From an uncultured Prevotella sp. (GTDB lineage: Bacteria; Bacteroidota; Bacteroidia; Bacteroidales; Bacteroidaceae), in the NCBI GenBank assembly GCA_900540885.1, contig UQHJ01000018.1, forward strand, positions 1-39,802: a stretch of DNA of 39,802 bases. Reading direction: 5' to 3'. Made by a program: the position numbers and the translations under genes. Numbering within the stretch: position 1 is the first letter of the stretch; each line of letters opens with the position of its first letter. Below are positions 7,656 to 16,921 of this stretch, one piece after another. The notes beneath the pieces are model-generated. The model ran no database searches. It had not been told where the DNA came from and saw only the letters and a list, made by a program, of their open reading frames with translations.

Positions 7656-8665
7656 CTTTTGAAAAGTTTAATTCTTTGAAAGAAAGAGTTTTTAGTTTCG
7701 TTGAGGCATGCTTCAATGATAAGAAGTAGTATTACAATGATCGCAATGGCTTGAAATTGTTCGTTGCGTGCTGTGTACGAAGTGGTAGATGATGCCTGCT
7801 TGAGTTGGCTGAGTTGTGTTCGAAGTTCCTCTTGCGCACTGTTGCTTTGGTCAAGGTGTAAGTAGATGCCGTGGCCCGCTTGAGCGATTTTGCGACACAT
7901 TTCCTCATTTAAGGCTGTGTGTACAATTTGTCCATTTTCATCGGTCAATGGGCCGTTCGGTGTTTGTATCTCACCGCCTTCAGCTGTTCCTACTCCAAGG
8001 ACGTAAACGTTAATGCCTTTCTTGTTCGCTTCCTTTGCTGCTTCTTCTGCGCCTCCTTCATGGTTCTCGCCATCGGTTATCAGAATGATAGCTTTGCCAA
8101 CGTCCTTCTTGTCGGTAAAACTTCTGCAACCTAATTCAATGGCGCTGGCTATGTCTGTGCCTTGCAATGTTACCATGTCAGTAGAAAGTGCATCAATAAA
8201 CATTTTAGCAGAAGCATAGTCAGAGGTAATCGGGAGCTGTGGATAAGCCTCGCCAGCGAAAACTCCTAATGCAACTTTATCATTCTTCATCTTGTCTACC
8301 ATATTGGTAACTAAAAGCTTAGAACGATCTAATCGCGAAGGGGTAACATCATTGGCTAACATAGAGTTTGATACGTCAACCATTACAACGACTTCTATGC
8401 CGCTTGCGGTATCAGTCTGTTGCTTTAATCCATATAGTGGCCTTGCAATTGTGAAGACAAGGGCGGTAAGTGCCAGTAATAATAGTGCAAACTTTGTATG
8501 CTTCCGTATGTTTGACTTGCCAGGCATGAGAGCATGAATGAGTTGCTCATCTCCTAACTTGCTTAATTGCTTCTTGTGCTTCCAAAGGCTATAAAAGTAA
8601 ATAAGCAATAAGAAGGGTATGAGTAGTAGTAGATATAGATATTGTGGACTTTGGAATTGTAACAT
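7652..8665 (-). CDS. batB: BatB: von Willebrand factor A membrane protein
   Basis: A 337-residue membrane protein with an N-terminal anchor (8-27), a second hydrophobic segment (58-75), a von Willebrand A domain (about 90-285) and a C-terminal membrane segment (about 305-325). The metal-dependent adhesion site motif DVSNS is at 97-101, with later conserved parts LQGTDIASAI and ILITDGENHEGG. VWA domains bind partner proteins through a metal ion. With BatA it probably forms the membrane side of the MoxR/VWA complex. It is 53 bases after batA and overlaps batC by four bases. Confidence 0.92.
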   Translation of the reverse strand: MLQFQSPQYLYLLLLIPFLLLIYFYSLWKHKKQLSKLGDEQLIHALMPGKSNIRKHTKFALLLLALTALVFTIARPLYGLKQQTDTASGIEVVVMVDVSNSMLANDVTPSRLDRSKLLVTNMVDKMKNDKVALGVFAGEAYPQLPITSDYASAKMFIDALSTDMVTLQGTDIASAIELGCRSFTDKKDVGKAIILITDGENHEGGAEEAAKEANKKGINVYVLGVGTAEGGEIQTPNGPLTDENGQIVHTALNEEMCRKIAQAGHGIYLHLDQSNSAQEELRTQLSQLKQASSTTSYTARNEQFQAIAIIVILLLIIEACLNETKNSFFQRIKLFKR

Positions 8666-8718
8666 GTTATGAATGCAATATGTGATAGTTCTACTTCATA
8701 CGTATTGTGGACTTCCTT

Positions 8719-9720
8719 TTAGAGCTTTCTAAATACTAATAAGCGTAATAACATCTCAGCGATGAGGAGTATCAATGCCGCAATCGCAAATGGTTGATAG
8801 GCTTCGTAGTGTTGTGTATGACTATTGATCTTGAGTTTTGACTTTTCAAGTTTGTCAATCTCGTCGTACACTTGCTTGAGCGAAGAGCGTGATGTCGCAT
8901 GATAAAATATGCCTCCTGTCTCACGTGCGATTTGTTTTAGAGTAGTTGGGTCAACGGTATCGTCAATTTGTTGGGTATATACTTCACCATTGGGGAGTTG
9001 TGCTACGGGAACGTTGACTTTACCGTCTGTGCCTAAGAGGATTGTATAGATACGAATGCCTAAGTTTTTTGCCATATCAGTGGCCATAAGTGGCGAAATT
9101 TCTCCCGTATTGTTAGCACCATCGGTAAGCAAGATGATGACTTTGCTTTTTGTTTTGCTATCGTTTAGGTGTGAGACAGCACTCGCTATTCCCATTCCGA
9201 TAGCAGTTCCTGGCTGAATAATACCATCGTTTTGTAGCGTGCAAGTAGCTCCCTTAAAGGTGCGCATTAACATTCCATGATCGGTTGTTAATGGACATTG
9301 AGTGTATGCTTCGCCACCAAAGAGCGTTAAGCCTATGTTGTCATTTGGACGATTGCTTATGAAATTAAGTGCAACGTCTTTGGCTGCAGATATACGGTTG
9401 GGAACAATATCGGGAGTTGCCATAGACGTTGAAATGTCTAATGCCATCATTATATCAATGCCTTCGGTTTCTCCTGTTTGCCATGAAGAGTCTGTTTGTG
9501 GTCTTGATAATACGATTACAACTAAACAAAAGGTTAGGACTCGCAAGAAGAAGGGCAAATGAATAAGACGAGTTCGCCAGGTGTGTGGTATATGTCTAAA
9601 GCCTTCGGCTGATGCCCAAGTGATATGTCCTTCATGTTTGGTCTGGAAAAGGAAGTACCATATAAAGTAGGGTATGAGCAGTAGCAGCAATAAGAAGTAG
9701 GCAGGTGATGCAAATGTCAT
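8719..9720 (-). CDS. batA: BatA: von Willebrand factor A membrane protein
   Basis: A 333-residue paralogue of BatB with the same layout: N-terminal membrane segments at about 7-25 and 56-72, a VWA domain from about 88 to 285, and a C-terminal membrane helix near 311-330. The metal site reads DISTS at 95-99; other conserved parts are GLTLFGGEAYTQCPLT and ILLTDGANNTGE. The closeness of BatA and BatB suggests an old tandem duplication. It starts 54 bases after the unnamed membrane protein upstream. A partner role for the MoxR ATPase is known for this gene family in general; the specific substrate is not known. Confidence 0.92.
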   Translation of the reverse strand: MTFASPAYFLLLLLLIPYFIWYFLFQTKHEGHITWASAEGFRHIPHTWRTRLIHLPFFLRVLTFCLVVIVLSRPQTDSSWQTGETEGIDIMMALDISTSMATPDIVPNRISAAKDVALNFISNRPNDNIGLTLFGGEAYTQCPLTTDHGMLMRTFKGATCTLQNDGIIQPGTAIGMGIASAVSHLNDSKTKSKVIILLTDGANNTGEISPLMATDMAKNLGIRIYTILLGTDGKVNVPVAQLPNGEVYTQQIDDTVDPTTLKQIARETGGIFYHATSRSSLKQVYDEIDKLEKSKLKINSHTQHYEAYQPFAIAALILLIAEMLLRLLVFRKL

Positions 9721-9774
9721 TATTCTAAATCTTTAGATGCATGGTTGTGATAGCTTTGTCCTTTATTGTCTTGT

Positions 9775-10860
9775 TTATGCAAAACAGCAATAGAGAACAA
9801 AAATATTGTAAGTTGATAAAAGTATCGTAACTGCTATCAGCGTCCACATTAAAATGTGCATAATGTTGCGCCACAAGATTTGTTTCTTGCTTGAGAGTGT
9901 GACGTATTCTACATGAGGACGTGGTAACTCTTGTGGCTGTTGCTTTGTTGTTTGTACGTAGTCAAGAGCTTGCACTAAACTTTTATCTTGTTCGGAGAGG
10001 GTAGTGGAGTGCTTCGCAAATTTTACCAAGTCGGCAGTTAACAGTACTTCTTTTAATTCGAACAAGGCTTGCTCATTACCAACAAGTGTTAGTTGGTCAA
10101 TGATTTCGCTTGTAGTCATTTCACGAGCACTAAATCCGAAGCGCTTCTCAATGTATGTGCGAAGCGCTTCTGTTAGTTCCATGTAGTATTGCTTAGTGTC
10201 AGTTAAGGACTGATGCTTAATTTTCTCAATATGACTGATGGCTGTTACATGGGCTGGTGTTGGTGGGTTGATGACGACTTTACGTGTAATGAGTTTAGGG
10301 TCTGAAAGTCGAACTGCAATAGCAACGATAATGACAATAAGTGCAAGGCCTATTACAACGGACGCAATAAGCGACCATGACCATGTGAAAGGTTGCTCAA
10401 TTACGTCGTGTGGGCCGTTAAACTGATCTGGATGTTTTAAGTCTACTTGAACGGTGTTAACTTTTAAGCCAATGCTTCCACGCGACAAGTATTCCTTTCC
10501 GTCAACTTTAACTTGAAAGGGCGGAATGTTATACATTGCCGAGTCAAAAGAAGTAATGGTATACTTCCTTGTTAATTGTATTCTCTTCCCTTCGTTCAGC
10601 AAAAGTGTATCTATCTTTCCGCAATTCACTACTTCAATGCCTTTTATTAGGGACTGTTGAGGCTGGAAGTTGGGAAATGAAACGCGCTGATTAGCGTTGG
10701 CCGTGCACTTAAGACTCAACTGTATTTGTTCACCTATCAAAATGCTTGCAGTGTCGGTATGTGCTTCAACTATAACTTGTGCCTTTGTTGGCACAAATGT
10801 GAAGAGCATGCTTACCAACAAGCAGTATATCTTGATAAAGTGAAGTTGAGATTGCTTCAT
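9775..10860 (-). CDS. Membrane protein of the Bat cluster, BatD-like layout
   Basis: I do not recognise a named family with certainty. The 361 residues comprise a signal peptide (1-28, ending PTKAQ), an extracytoplasmic beta-rich domain (about 29-150), a membrane helix at about 163-187, a cytoplasmic helical domain (about 205-320) and a C-terminal membrane helix (about 336-358). The helical domain contains YYMELTEALRTYIEKRFGFS, which resembles the equivalent part of BatD (TLKYVYDYLVNTYNLTTSDL). Its place between the DUF58 gene (48 bases) and batA (54 bases) points to a component of the same membrane complex. It may be a DUF4381-type protein. The function is unknown. Confidence 0.7.
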   Translation of the reverse strand: MKQSQLHFIKIYCLLVSMLFTFVPTKAQVIVEAHTDTASILIGEQIQLSLKCTANANQRVSFPNFQPQQSLIKGIEVVNCGKIDTLLLNEGKRIQLTRKYTITSFDSAMYNIPPFQVKVDGKEYLSRGSIGLKVNTVQVDLKHPDQFNGPHDVIEQPFTWSWSLIASVVIGLALIVIIVAIAVRLSDPKLITRKVVINPPTPAHVTAISHIEKIKHQSLTDTKQYYMELTEALRTYIEKRFGFSAREMTTSEIIDQLTLVGNEQALFELKEVLLTADLVKFAKHSTTLSEQDKSLVQALDYVQTTKQQPQELPRPHVEYVTLSSKKQILWRNIMHILMWTLIAVTILLSTYNIFVLYCCFA

Positions 10861-10908
10861 AATTAAAACGTTCTAAAAAATAAAATACAGGATACCAATT
10901 GCGTCTCT

Positions 10909-11775
10909 TTATCGTTGTGAGAGCAAATTCATTAGCGGTTTGACAAAGTCGGTGTCTGTTGCTATTGAGGTGTAGTCAACTTTGCTCTTCTGACAAACGT
11001 TCGTAAGTTTCGCTTTTTGCAGATGCCACCACTTTTGTTGGTGCAGCCTAACTTCAGTACTTGACGTGTCAATGTATTGTTCATGACCAGTTTCGGCATC
11101 GGTTACTTTTATAAGTCCGACGTTGGGAAGTTGAGCCATACATCGGTCGTATACTTGTAGTGCCACTACATCGTGCTTTCTGGCTGCAATGCTTAACTGC
11201 TTAGTAAAGTCGTTGCTTGCTAAGAAGTCACTTATTAAAAAAGTAATAGTTCGCTTTGACATAATACGAACTAAATACTCTAAGGCTACACCTAAGTTAG
11301 TGCGTTTATTTTGTGGTTGAAAGTTGAGAAGTTCACGTATAATATATAGGACATGCTTCCGGCCCTTTTGGGGTGGAATAAATTTCTCAATGCGGTCAGT
11401 AAAGAAGATAACGCCTATCTTGTCGTTGTTTTGCATTGCTGAAAAAGCCAACGTCGCTGCAATTTCGGTTGCTAAGTCGCGTTGACTCCTTTGGCGTGTG
11501 CCAAACATCTGACTTGCTGATAAGTCGATAAGCAACATGACCGTAAGTTCACGCTCTTCTTCGTAAATCTTTATGTACGGACGATTCATGCGTGCCGTAA
11601 CATTCCAATCGATATCGCGTATGTCGTCGCCAGGCTGGTATTCTCTTACTTCAGCAAACGACATACCACGCCCTTTAAAAGCGGAGTGGTATTCGCCTGC
11701 GAAAATATTATTAGTCAGAGCGCGTGTCTTTATTTCAATACGCCTAACTCTGCTTAGTAACTCTGAGGTTTCCAT
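10909..11775 (-). CDS. DUF58 domain protein
   Basis: A 288-residue soluble protein of the DUF58 family, which regularly sits beside moxR genes and carries a VWA-like fold. The family signature REYQPGDDIRDIDWNVTAR spans about 44-62. A metal-site-like motif DLSAS lies at 84-88. Later parts include GVIFFTDRIEKFIPPQKG and TFLISDFLASND. It begins 11 bases after the moxR stop, so the two are almost certainly translated from one message. It probably acts as a cytoplasmic partner of the ATPase; the direct target is unknown. Confidence 0.92.
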   Translation of the reverse strand: METSELLSRVRRIEIKTRALTNNIFAGEYHSAFKGRGMSFAEVREYQPGDDIRDIDWNVTARMNRPYIKIYEEERELTVMLLIDLSASQMFGTRQRSQRDLATEIAATLAFSAMQNNDKIGVIFFTDRIEKFIPPQKGRKHVLYIIRELLNFQPQNKRTNLGVALEYLVRIMSKRTITFLISDFLASNDFTKQLSIAARKHDVVALQVYDRCMAQLPNVGLIKVTDAETGHEQYIDTSSTEVRLHQQKWWHLQKAKLTNVCQKSKVDYTSIATDTDFVKPLMNLLSQR

Positions 11776-11786
11776 AAGTGAAAAGT

Positions 11787-12782
11787 TTAGGGCACCTCTA
11801 CTTTGTTGAGAATTTCTTTTACAATATCGTCGGCTTTGATGTTTGCAGCCTCAGCTTCGTATGATAGTCCAATGCGATGGCGCAGAACATCGGCTGCAAC
11901 TTCACGTACGTCTTCTGGTACCACATATCCTCTGCGTTTGATAAAGGCATTGGCGCGTGCCGCTAATGCTAAGTTAATGCTTGCACGAGGAGAACCGCCA
12001 AACGAAATGTAGTTTTTCATTTCGTTAAGTTTATATTGCTCGGGGTAACGTGTAGCAAAAACAATGTCGGCAATGTATTGCTCAATGCGTTCGTCAATAT
12101 AAACTTGTTTAACCAACTCGCGAGCTTTAACGATGCGATTGGTGTCTATAACTGGCAATACTTTAACAAAGCTATCATTAAGGTGTGCGCGTACAATTTT
12201 CTTTTCTTCTTGTAGCGTCGGGTAGTCAATGATGACCTTTAGCATAAAACGGTCTACTTGAGCTTCAGGAAGCTCGTAAGTACCTTCTTGCTCAATAGGG
12301 TTTTGGGTAGCCATTACCAAGAAGGGACTTGGTAGGTTGAAGGTCTCGTCTCCGATTGTAACCTGTCGTTCTTGCATGGCTTCGAGTAATGCACTCTGTA
12401 CTTTGGCTGGGGCACGGTTAATCTCATCGGCTAATACAAAGTTAGCAAAGATTGGGCCTTTCTTTACTTTGAAACTTTCGTCCTTCTGGCTATAAATCAT
12501 TGTACCGATAACGTCGGCAGGAAGTAAGTCTGGGGTAAATTGTAATCGACCAAAATCGGCACTGATAAGAGAAGCCAAGGTCTTAATGGCCAGTGTCTTG
12601 GCAAGGCCTGGCACGCCTTCAAGTAATATATGACCATCAGCAAGCAGTCCGATTAACAAAGAGTTAATCAAGTGCTTTTGTCCTACAATGGTTCTGTTCA
12701 TGCCTTCAACGAGGTCGGTTATAAAGCCAGTTTCCGCTTCAATTTGAGCGTTTAACTGTCGAATATCAATTGGTTCAGACAT
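11787..12782 (-). CDS. MoxR family AAA+ ATPase
   Basis: This hexameric ATPase probably remodels or activates partner proteins at the membrane. The 331 residues are typical. Walker A is GVPGLAKT at 56-63, Walker B is FVLADE at 115-120 followed by INRAPAKVQSALLEAMQE, and a sensor region contains MATQNPIEQEGTYELPEAQ. The C-terminal lid includes SFGGSPRASINLALAARANA. It is the first gene of the bat unit, with a promoter-like element 33 bases upstream. In other bacteria MoxR proteins act with VWA-domain partners, fitting the DUF58, BatA and BatB proteins encoded downstream. Confidence 0.95.
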   Translation of the reverse strand: MSEPIDIRQLNAQIEAETGFITDLVEGMNRTIVGQKHLINSLLIGLLADGHILLEGVPGLAKTLAIKTLASLISADFGRLQFTPDLLPADVIGTMIYSQKDESFKVKKGPIFANFVLADEINRAPAKVQSALLEAMQERQVTIGDETFNLPSPFLVMATQNPIEQEGTYELPEAQVDRFMLKVIIDYPTLQEEKKIVRAHLNDSFVKVLPVIDTNRIVKARELVKQVYIDERIEQYIADIVFATRYPEQYKLNEMKNYISFGGSPRASINLALAARANAFIKRRGYVVPEDVREVAADVLRHRIGLSYEAEAANIKADDIVKEILNKVEVP

Positions 12783-12814
12783 AATATCTATTTGTTTGTT
12801 AATGGGTTTTAGTG

Positions 12815-12822
12815 CAAAAGTA
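12815..12822 (-). promoter_or_regulatory. Promoter -7 element for the moxR-bat unit
   Basis: The minus strand reads TACTTTTG, a full match to the Bacteroidota TAnnTTTG -7 box. It lies in the 92-base gap between the porin stop and the moxR ATG, which would give a leader of about 30 bases. No TTTG is seen at the usual -33 distance, so the promoter may need an activator or be weak. Confidence 0.5.
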
Positions 12823-12874
12823 TAACATTTGCCTTAATTATGGCGTTGAAGTGGTTTAAATTATCTAAAGGAGT

Positions 12875-15103
12875 CTAGTTGATAAAATTCCACGAAATGC
12901 CAAAGTGTATCGTCAGTCGATTGAGTGGATAGTGAGCTACTAAGAATGGATTACCAGTACCTGATGAATAGTTAAGGTGTGATGCCATTAAATAGAAACG
13001 TGTACGTTTCAGATGAAAGTTGGCATAGGCATTGATTATTGGATAATTGCCAATGGACGTTGCGTATTGGGCATCTTGGATAGCGTATTGTCCTATAATG
13101 GGGCTGTAAGTAGGTGCATTGTAGCGTGTAAAGTAGCGAACGTCAACACCTAGTTCAGTGCGTAGAACCTTGGCTATTCTAAATAGTAAATAAGCGTTTG
13201 AATAAGCAGAGAAGGTTGGCACGGGAAGTACATCCTTGTTTGAGCTAACTTGGTAGGTTAATTCATTTTCCCAATTGAACACTCCCCAATGGAAATCCTG
13301 GTTGAGTGTAATGCCCAAAAGTTGGACATTCTTATTAGCTTGTGCTACGCCAATAGCGTGTCGAAAGTTTTCGTAACCGTCAGTTCCAGCATAAGCCGTT
13401 AGTTGCTCTTGAAAATAAACGTAGTTTTGAATGTTTTCAATTGAGGCAGTAAGCTTCGTAGCTTTATATTGCAGAGAAGCATTGATGCGCGCGTGAAACA
13501 TTTTGTTAAGATGTTCGTTGTTCCACATCGCATTTCGGCCAATGTAATGTCTGTAATAAAAAGAAGGACGCTCATTGCGCACAAATCCGTTTACAACAAA
13601 TTGTAAGGAGTCTCGCTTGATTGGGATAGAAAGTGCTAAATCACCATCAATGTTAAATTCACCCCAATCAGATCCTGTAGTGCGTAGCTCTCCTAAGATG
13701 TTGTATCGAAAGATTCTGTTTTGTTGTGAAAGTATCTGTGCACCAACTGTAAAGTAGTTCTCTGTGTAGTGCATCTTTTCACTGAGTGATGAAGTGTAGG
13801 GTACTTTAAATTTAAATTGAGCAAGTTCGTGCTTACCAAAAAGTCTAAGTCCCATTTTCATCCATTTGTTCATGCCTTCATGTAGTTCTAATGCGAAGGT
13901 ATTCTCTATGCCTAAATGGTTGGTGCGGTCAAGCGCTGAGTCACCATTTAAGAAAAATGTACCAAAGTAGCCTGGATTCGTTTCATCGTTTCTTTCGTTA
14001 GAAATGAATTTTCTAGTATTTCCTTCTAAGTTTAGCGTGTGGATAAAACTGCTGACTGGAACGAATTCTGATGTAATCTTTAAAGAATCTTTTGTCGTTT
14101 CCTCTTTGTCGTTATTAGCCGATAGCTTAGGCAAACGAGGTTCATTCTTTGCAACAGAGTCTGATGTAATCTTATCGTTCTTATTTTTAGCTCTTGCTGC
14201 TAAGTACGAGTCAAGGTCTTTAATCACTTTCCCATTTGCATCTTTGTAACGATGAAATCCTATGTTGTATCGGTGGGTAAGAAAGAGTTGGTTGCCGTTA
14301 AGTTTATTCCATGCACGAGCCAAATTGATAGGCATGTCTGCTGTACCATAACGCGTGGGAAAAGATTCGGGACGCTTAACGTAGTCATCATTTTCAACTC
14401 CACCGTTCTCACGCGTTTTTAAAAACGTATTTTTGTAAAATGCGTGCATTTGATATTTGTCACTTAAGTAAGATGCATATACCATACCATTAAAGTCGGC
14501 AGTAGATTGTGCTTGATAATATCCGCGACCATATAGATAGTCGGCCTTTAGCCCAAATCCCAACTTTTTTCCTGCATTAACCGAAAATAGTGCTTTAAGT
14601 CTGTCTTCACCATCTTGCTTGTTTCCACATGAATGATAAGTAAGGTTGGTAAAAGGGGACTTTGTGTTAGTAAACAAAACATCGTCAACTTTAGGCAAGA
14701 AGAAGTCGTAGGGAAGCGTAAATATGAAAGGGTTGCTTTGCATATTTGCGCCTTGTTCGTTGAAATAATGGCTTATGCGTGGTGCACCAAGATTACCAGT
14801 GAAGTTATAATGCCCAGTAGCTCCCATTGTTTGGTTCTCATTTTGAAAACGATGAGGTATGGTATCATAGTTGGCTGGGCGAATGTCGCCGAAACGGTTA
14901 TCTATTCGCCATGCGTAAATACCTTCGGGCACTCCCTCTAATTCTGTGCTATCATTGCTGAATCCGCTCTTTCTGTTGTCTTCGTTCAGCAAGGCATTCG
15001 CTCTGATTTGGTTGCTCAGATTATTAGTATTCTGTGCACAGATAGAAGCAATATTAAGGAACAGTGCGCAACAGAATATGAAGAAATGTTTGTTTGGTGT
15101 CAT
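12875..15103 (-). CDS. Putative porin (Porin_10-like outer membrane protein)
   Basis: A 742-residue predicted outer-membrane beta-barrel. The start is the ATG beginning MTPNKHFFIF, since this places a signal peptide (cleavage near SICAQ) at the N-terminus; an in-frame ATG six codons upstream is less likely. The body has many alternating aromatic and polar strands and ends in SWNFIN, with an aromatic residue near the C-terminus as in many barrels. A charged Lys/Asp/Glu/Ser insert at about 292-335 may be an exposed loop. The layout fits the Bacteroidota putative porin family PF14121. It stands alone between the bat unit and the degenerate protease gene. The transported solute cannot be inferred. 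Confidence 0.75.
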   Translation of the reverse strand: MTPNKHFFIFCCALFLNIASICAQNTNNLSNQIRANALLNEDNRKSGFSNDSTELEGVPEGIYAWRIDNRFGDIRPANYDTIPHRFQNENQTMGATGHYNFTGNLGAPRISHYFNEQGANMQSNPFIFTLPYDFFLPKVDDVLFTNTKSPFTNLTYHSCGNKQDGEDRLKALFSVNAGKKLGFGLKADYLYGRGYYQAQSTADFNGMVYASYLSDKYQMHAFYKNTFLKTRENGGVENDDYVKRPESFPTRYGTADMPINLARAWNKLNGNQLFLTHRYNIGFHRYKDANGKVIKDLDSYLAARAKNKNDKITSDSVAKNEPRLPKLSANNDKEETTKDSLKITSEFVPVSSFIHTLNLEGNTRKFISNERNDETNPGYFGTFFLNGDSALDRTNHLGIENTFALELHEGMNKWMKMGLRLFGKHELAQFKFKVPYTSSLSEKMHYTENYFTVGAQILSQQNRIFRYNILGELRTTGSDWGEFNIDGDLALSIPIKRDSLQFVVNGFVRNERPSFYYRHYIGRNAMWNNEHLNKMFHARINASLQYKATKLTASIENIQNYVYFQEQLTAYAGTDGYENFRHAIGVAQANKNVQLLGITLNQDFHWGVFNWENELTYQVSSNKDVLPVPTFSAYSNAYLLFRIAKVLRTELGVDVRYFTRYNAPTYSPIIGQYAIQDAQYATSIGNYPIINAYANFHLKRTRFYLMASHLNYSSGTGNPFLVAHYPLNRLTIHFGISWNFIN

Positions 15104-15181
15104 GTAGAGTTTGTGTTCCACTTCCTTTGTTTAATAAAGGTTGCAAAACCTATTATTTTAGCTGTGGCAAGTGAATAAAAA

Positions 15182-16909
15182 TTATTTACTATATTTTTCG
15201 ATGAAAGCCTCAACAGTATTGTCTCCGGCTTCTTTTGCTTTGTTAAGGTATTTAGTAGCCAATGTCTTTTGCTTTAATTCGCCATAGGCTATGCCTAATA
15301 TTTTGTTGCAGTCGGCATTGTTGGGCAACTTCTTAGCTACTTGTTGCGCGATTTCAATGGCCTTTTGATATTCACCAATATTAAGCAGAAGAGCAGCTTC
15401 GTCGATTTGGTAAGGAATTGGGTTGCTTGCTAAAGCGATAGCAGTATGTAAATCGTCTATAGCTTGTTGATACATATGCGCCTTCTCTTCTGCTTGTGAA
15501 CGTAGGTCATAAAATTGCTCGTTCAAGTTGCGTGGACCGATGAGTTGCTCATACTTATTATAATCAGCTACAGCATCGCGATAGCGCGTTGCTTTGATGA
15601 GTCTTTGTGAGCGCTCAAGGTAGTATTGTCCGTAAATAGAGGATGTGTTATTGGGTATACGTGCAATGCAACTATCTAACAAGGTGATGACTTCTTTATT
15701 GTCGCCCTTGGCCATCTCAAGCGCTTTAGCTGCAGAAAAGAATGTCTCAGAAGACGCAAAGTGCGTATCTTTGCATGCCTGCTTAAAACTTTCGTAGGCT
15801 TCAGCATATTTGTGGCTCGCATATAGGCAGTTTCCTTTTTGAACTAAATACAGCGTGTATGGTTGAATTTGATAAGCCATATTTGCTTCTTGCTCGGCTC
15901 TGCTTAATGTCCAATTATTTGAAAGAGTTGAATCTTTGCCAGAACTTACGACTTTGCGATAGATAAGATTGCTGAGTGTGTAACGTATTGCATCCTCTTT
16001 CATTGCTGTACTATCAGTGCATGTCTTACTTTTGCTAATAGCTAATGTAAAGTCTGCTTCAGACTTATTAATTTGATTCTTGTTAGCCCAATAGGTAGCT
16101 CTGTAAACGTAGCCTTCTGGTAAAGTGGGGTATTGTTCTATAAAGTCGTTGTATGCGGTAGTGCATGAAAGAGAGTCTATAGTATTAACTCTTCCTAATA
16201 GGTCTAAATAGCTTATAGCTTCTGACTGGCTTTGGGGCAGTGCGCGTGGTATATTTAATGCGTTTAAGTCAGAGCTAAAAGCCGATAATGCTTTAATGCT
16301 TAAATCGTTAATAAAGCGTGCATCAATAGCACAAGCTTGTTGCGCATCTTTTTTAACATTGCGTTGGGCAATAGCAACCAAGTTCCCTTGTTCGTCAATA
16401 AGCGGACAATTTACAATGGCACTATCATTATTAGCGCTAATAGTATAATAAGCTAAGCTATCGAAAGCTTCTTTATTAACAATAGAAGTTTTGGTCATTA
16501 ACTCTTTCTTGTTTGTTGTATAATGGCAAACAAGAAGTTCACTACCTGTATTTGAAGAATTGTTGGTAAGTTTGAAGTAGTCGTTTTTTGCAATTCCACT
16601 AACCTTAAATTTAGCTAAGTCTGTAGTAGCGTTTGCACCTAAAATGCGATAAACTTTATATGTCTTACCCTTGGCGTCAATGATTTTAGCTTGAAAAGCG
16701 CCTTTTAGTAAATCGTATGATGTGATGGCTTCACCTTTTTCGCTAATCCAAAAGGCTGTCCCTTCCTTTAATAGGTTGCCTTGTTGATTATAGGTAAAGA
16801 TTTGTAATATCGCTTTGTAGGCATCCTTTACATTTTCAATGCTTTTAGCAGATAAGGGAGTATATGTTGCTGAAGCCAAAAGTAAAACTGGCAATATTAT
16901 CTTTTTCAT
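15182..16909 (-). CDS. Degenerate trypsin-like domain with TPR repeats
   Basis: A 575-residue exported protein. A signal peptide (1-21, ending PLSAK) leads into a region resembling HtrA-type trypsin folds: GTAFWISEKGEAITSYDLLKG at 50-70 (20 of these match the usual GTGF..T.HHV block in pattern) and TDLAKFKV at 96-103. The catalytic Asp equivalent (D97) is present, but the His position is Asp66 and the Ser position in AIVNCPL (164-170) appears to be Val166. It is therefore probably not an active protease. Residues about 225-570 are TPR-type repeats, including YEQLIGPRNLNEQFYDLRSQ. It starts 12 bases after recN. A protein-binding role in the envelope is inferred. Confidence 0.7.
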   Translation of the reverse strand: MKKIILPVLLLASATYTPLSAKSIENVKDAYKAILQIFTYNQQGNLLKEGTAFWISEKGEAITSYDLLKGAFQAKIIDAKGKTYKVYRILGANATTDLAKFKVSGIAKNDYFKLTNNSSNTGSELLVCHYTTNKKELMTKTSIVNKEAFDSLAYYTISANNDSAIVNCPLIDEQGNLVAIAQRNVKKDAQQACAIDARFINDLSIKALSAFSSDLNALNIPRALPQSQSEAISYLDLLGRVNTIDSLSCTTAYNDFIEQYPTLPEGYVYRATYWANKNQINKSEADFTLAISKSKTCTDSTAMKEDAIRYTLSNLIYRKVVSSGKDSTLSNNWTLSRAEQEANMAYQIQPYTLYLVQKGNCLYASHKYAEAYESFKQACKDTHFASSETFFSAAKALEMAKGDNKEVITLLDSCIARIPNNTSSIYGQYYLERSQRLIKATRYRDAVADYNKYEQLIGPRNLNEQFYDLRSQAEEKAHMYQQAIDDLHTAIALASNPIPYQIDEAALLLNIGEYQKAIEIAQQVAKKLPNNADCNKILGIAYGELKQKTLATKYLNKAKEAGDNTVEAFIEKYSK

Positions 16910-16921
16910 TATTTCTTGTTT

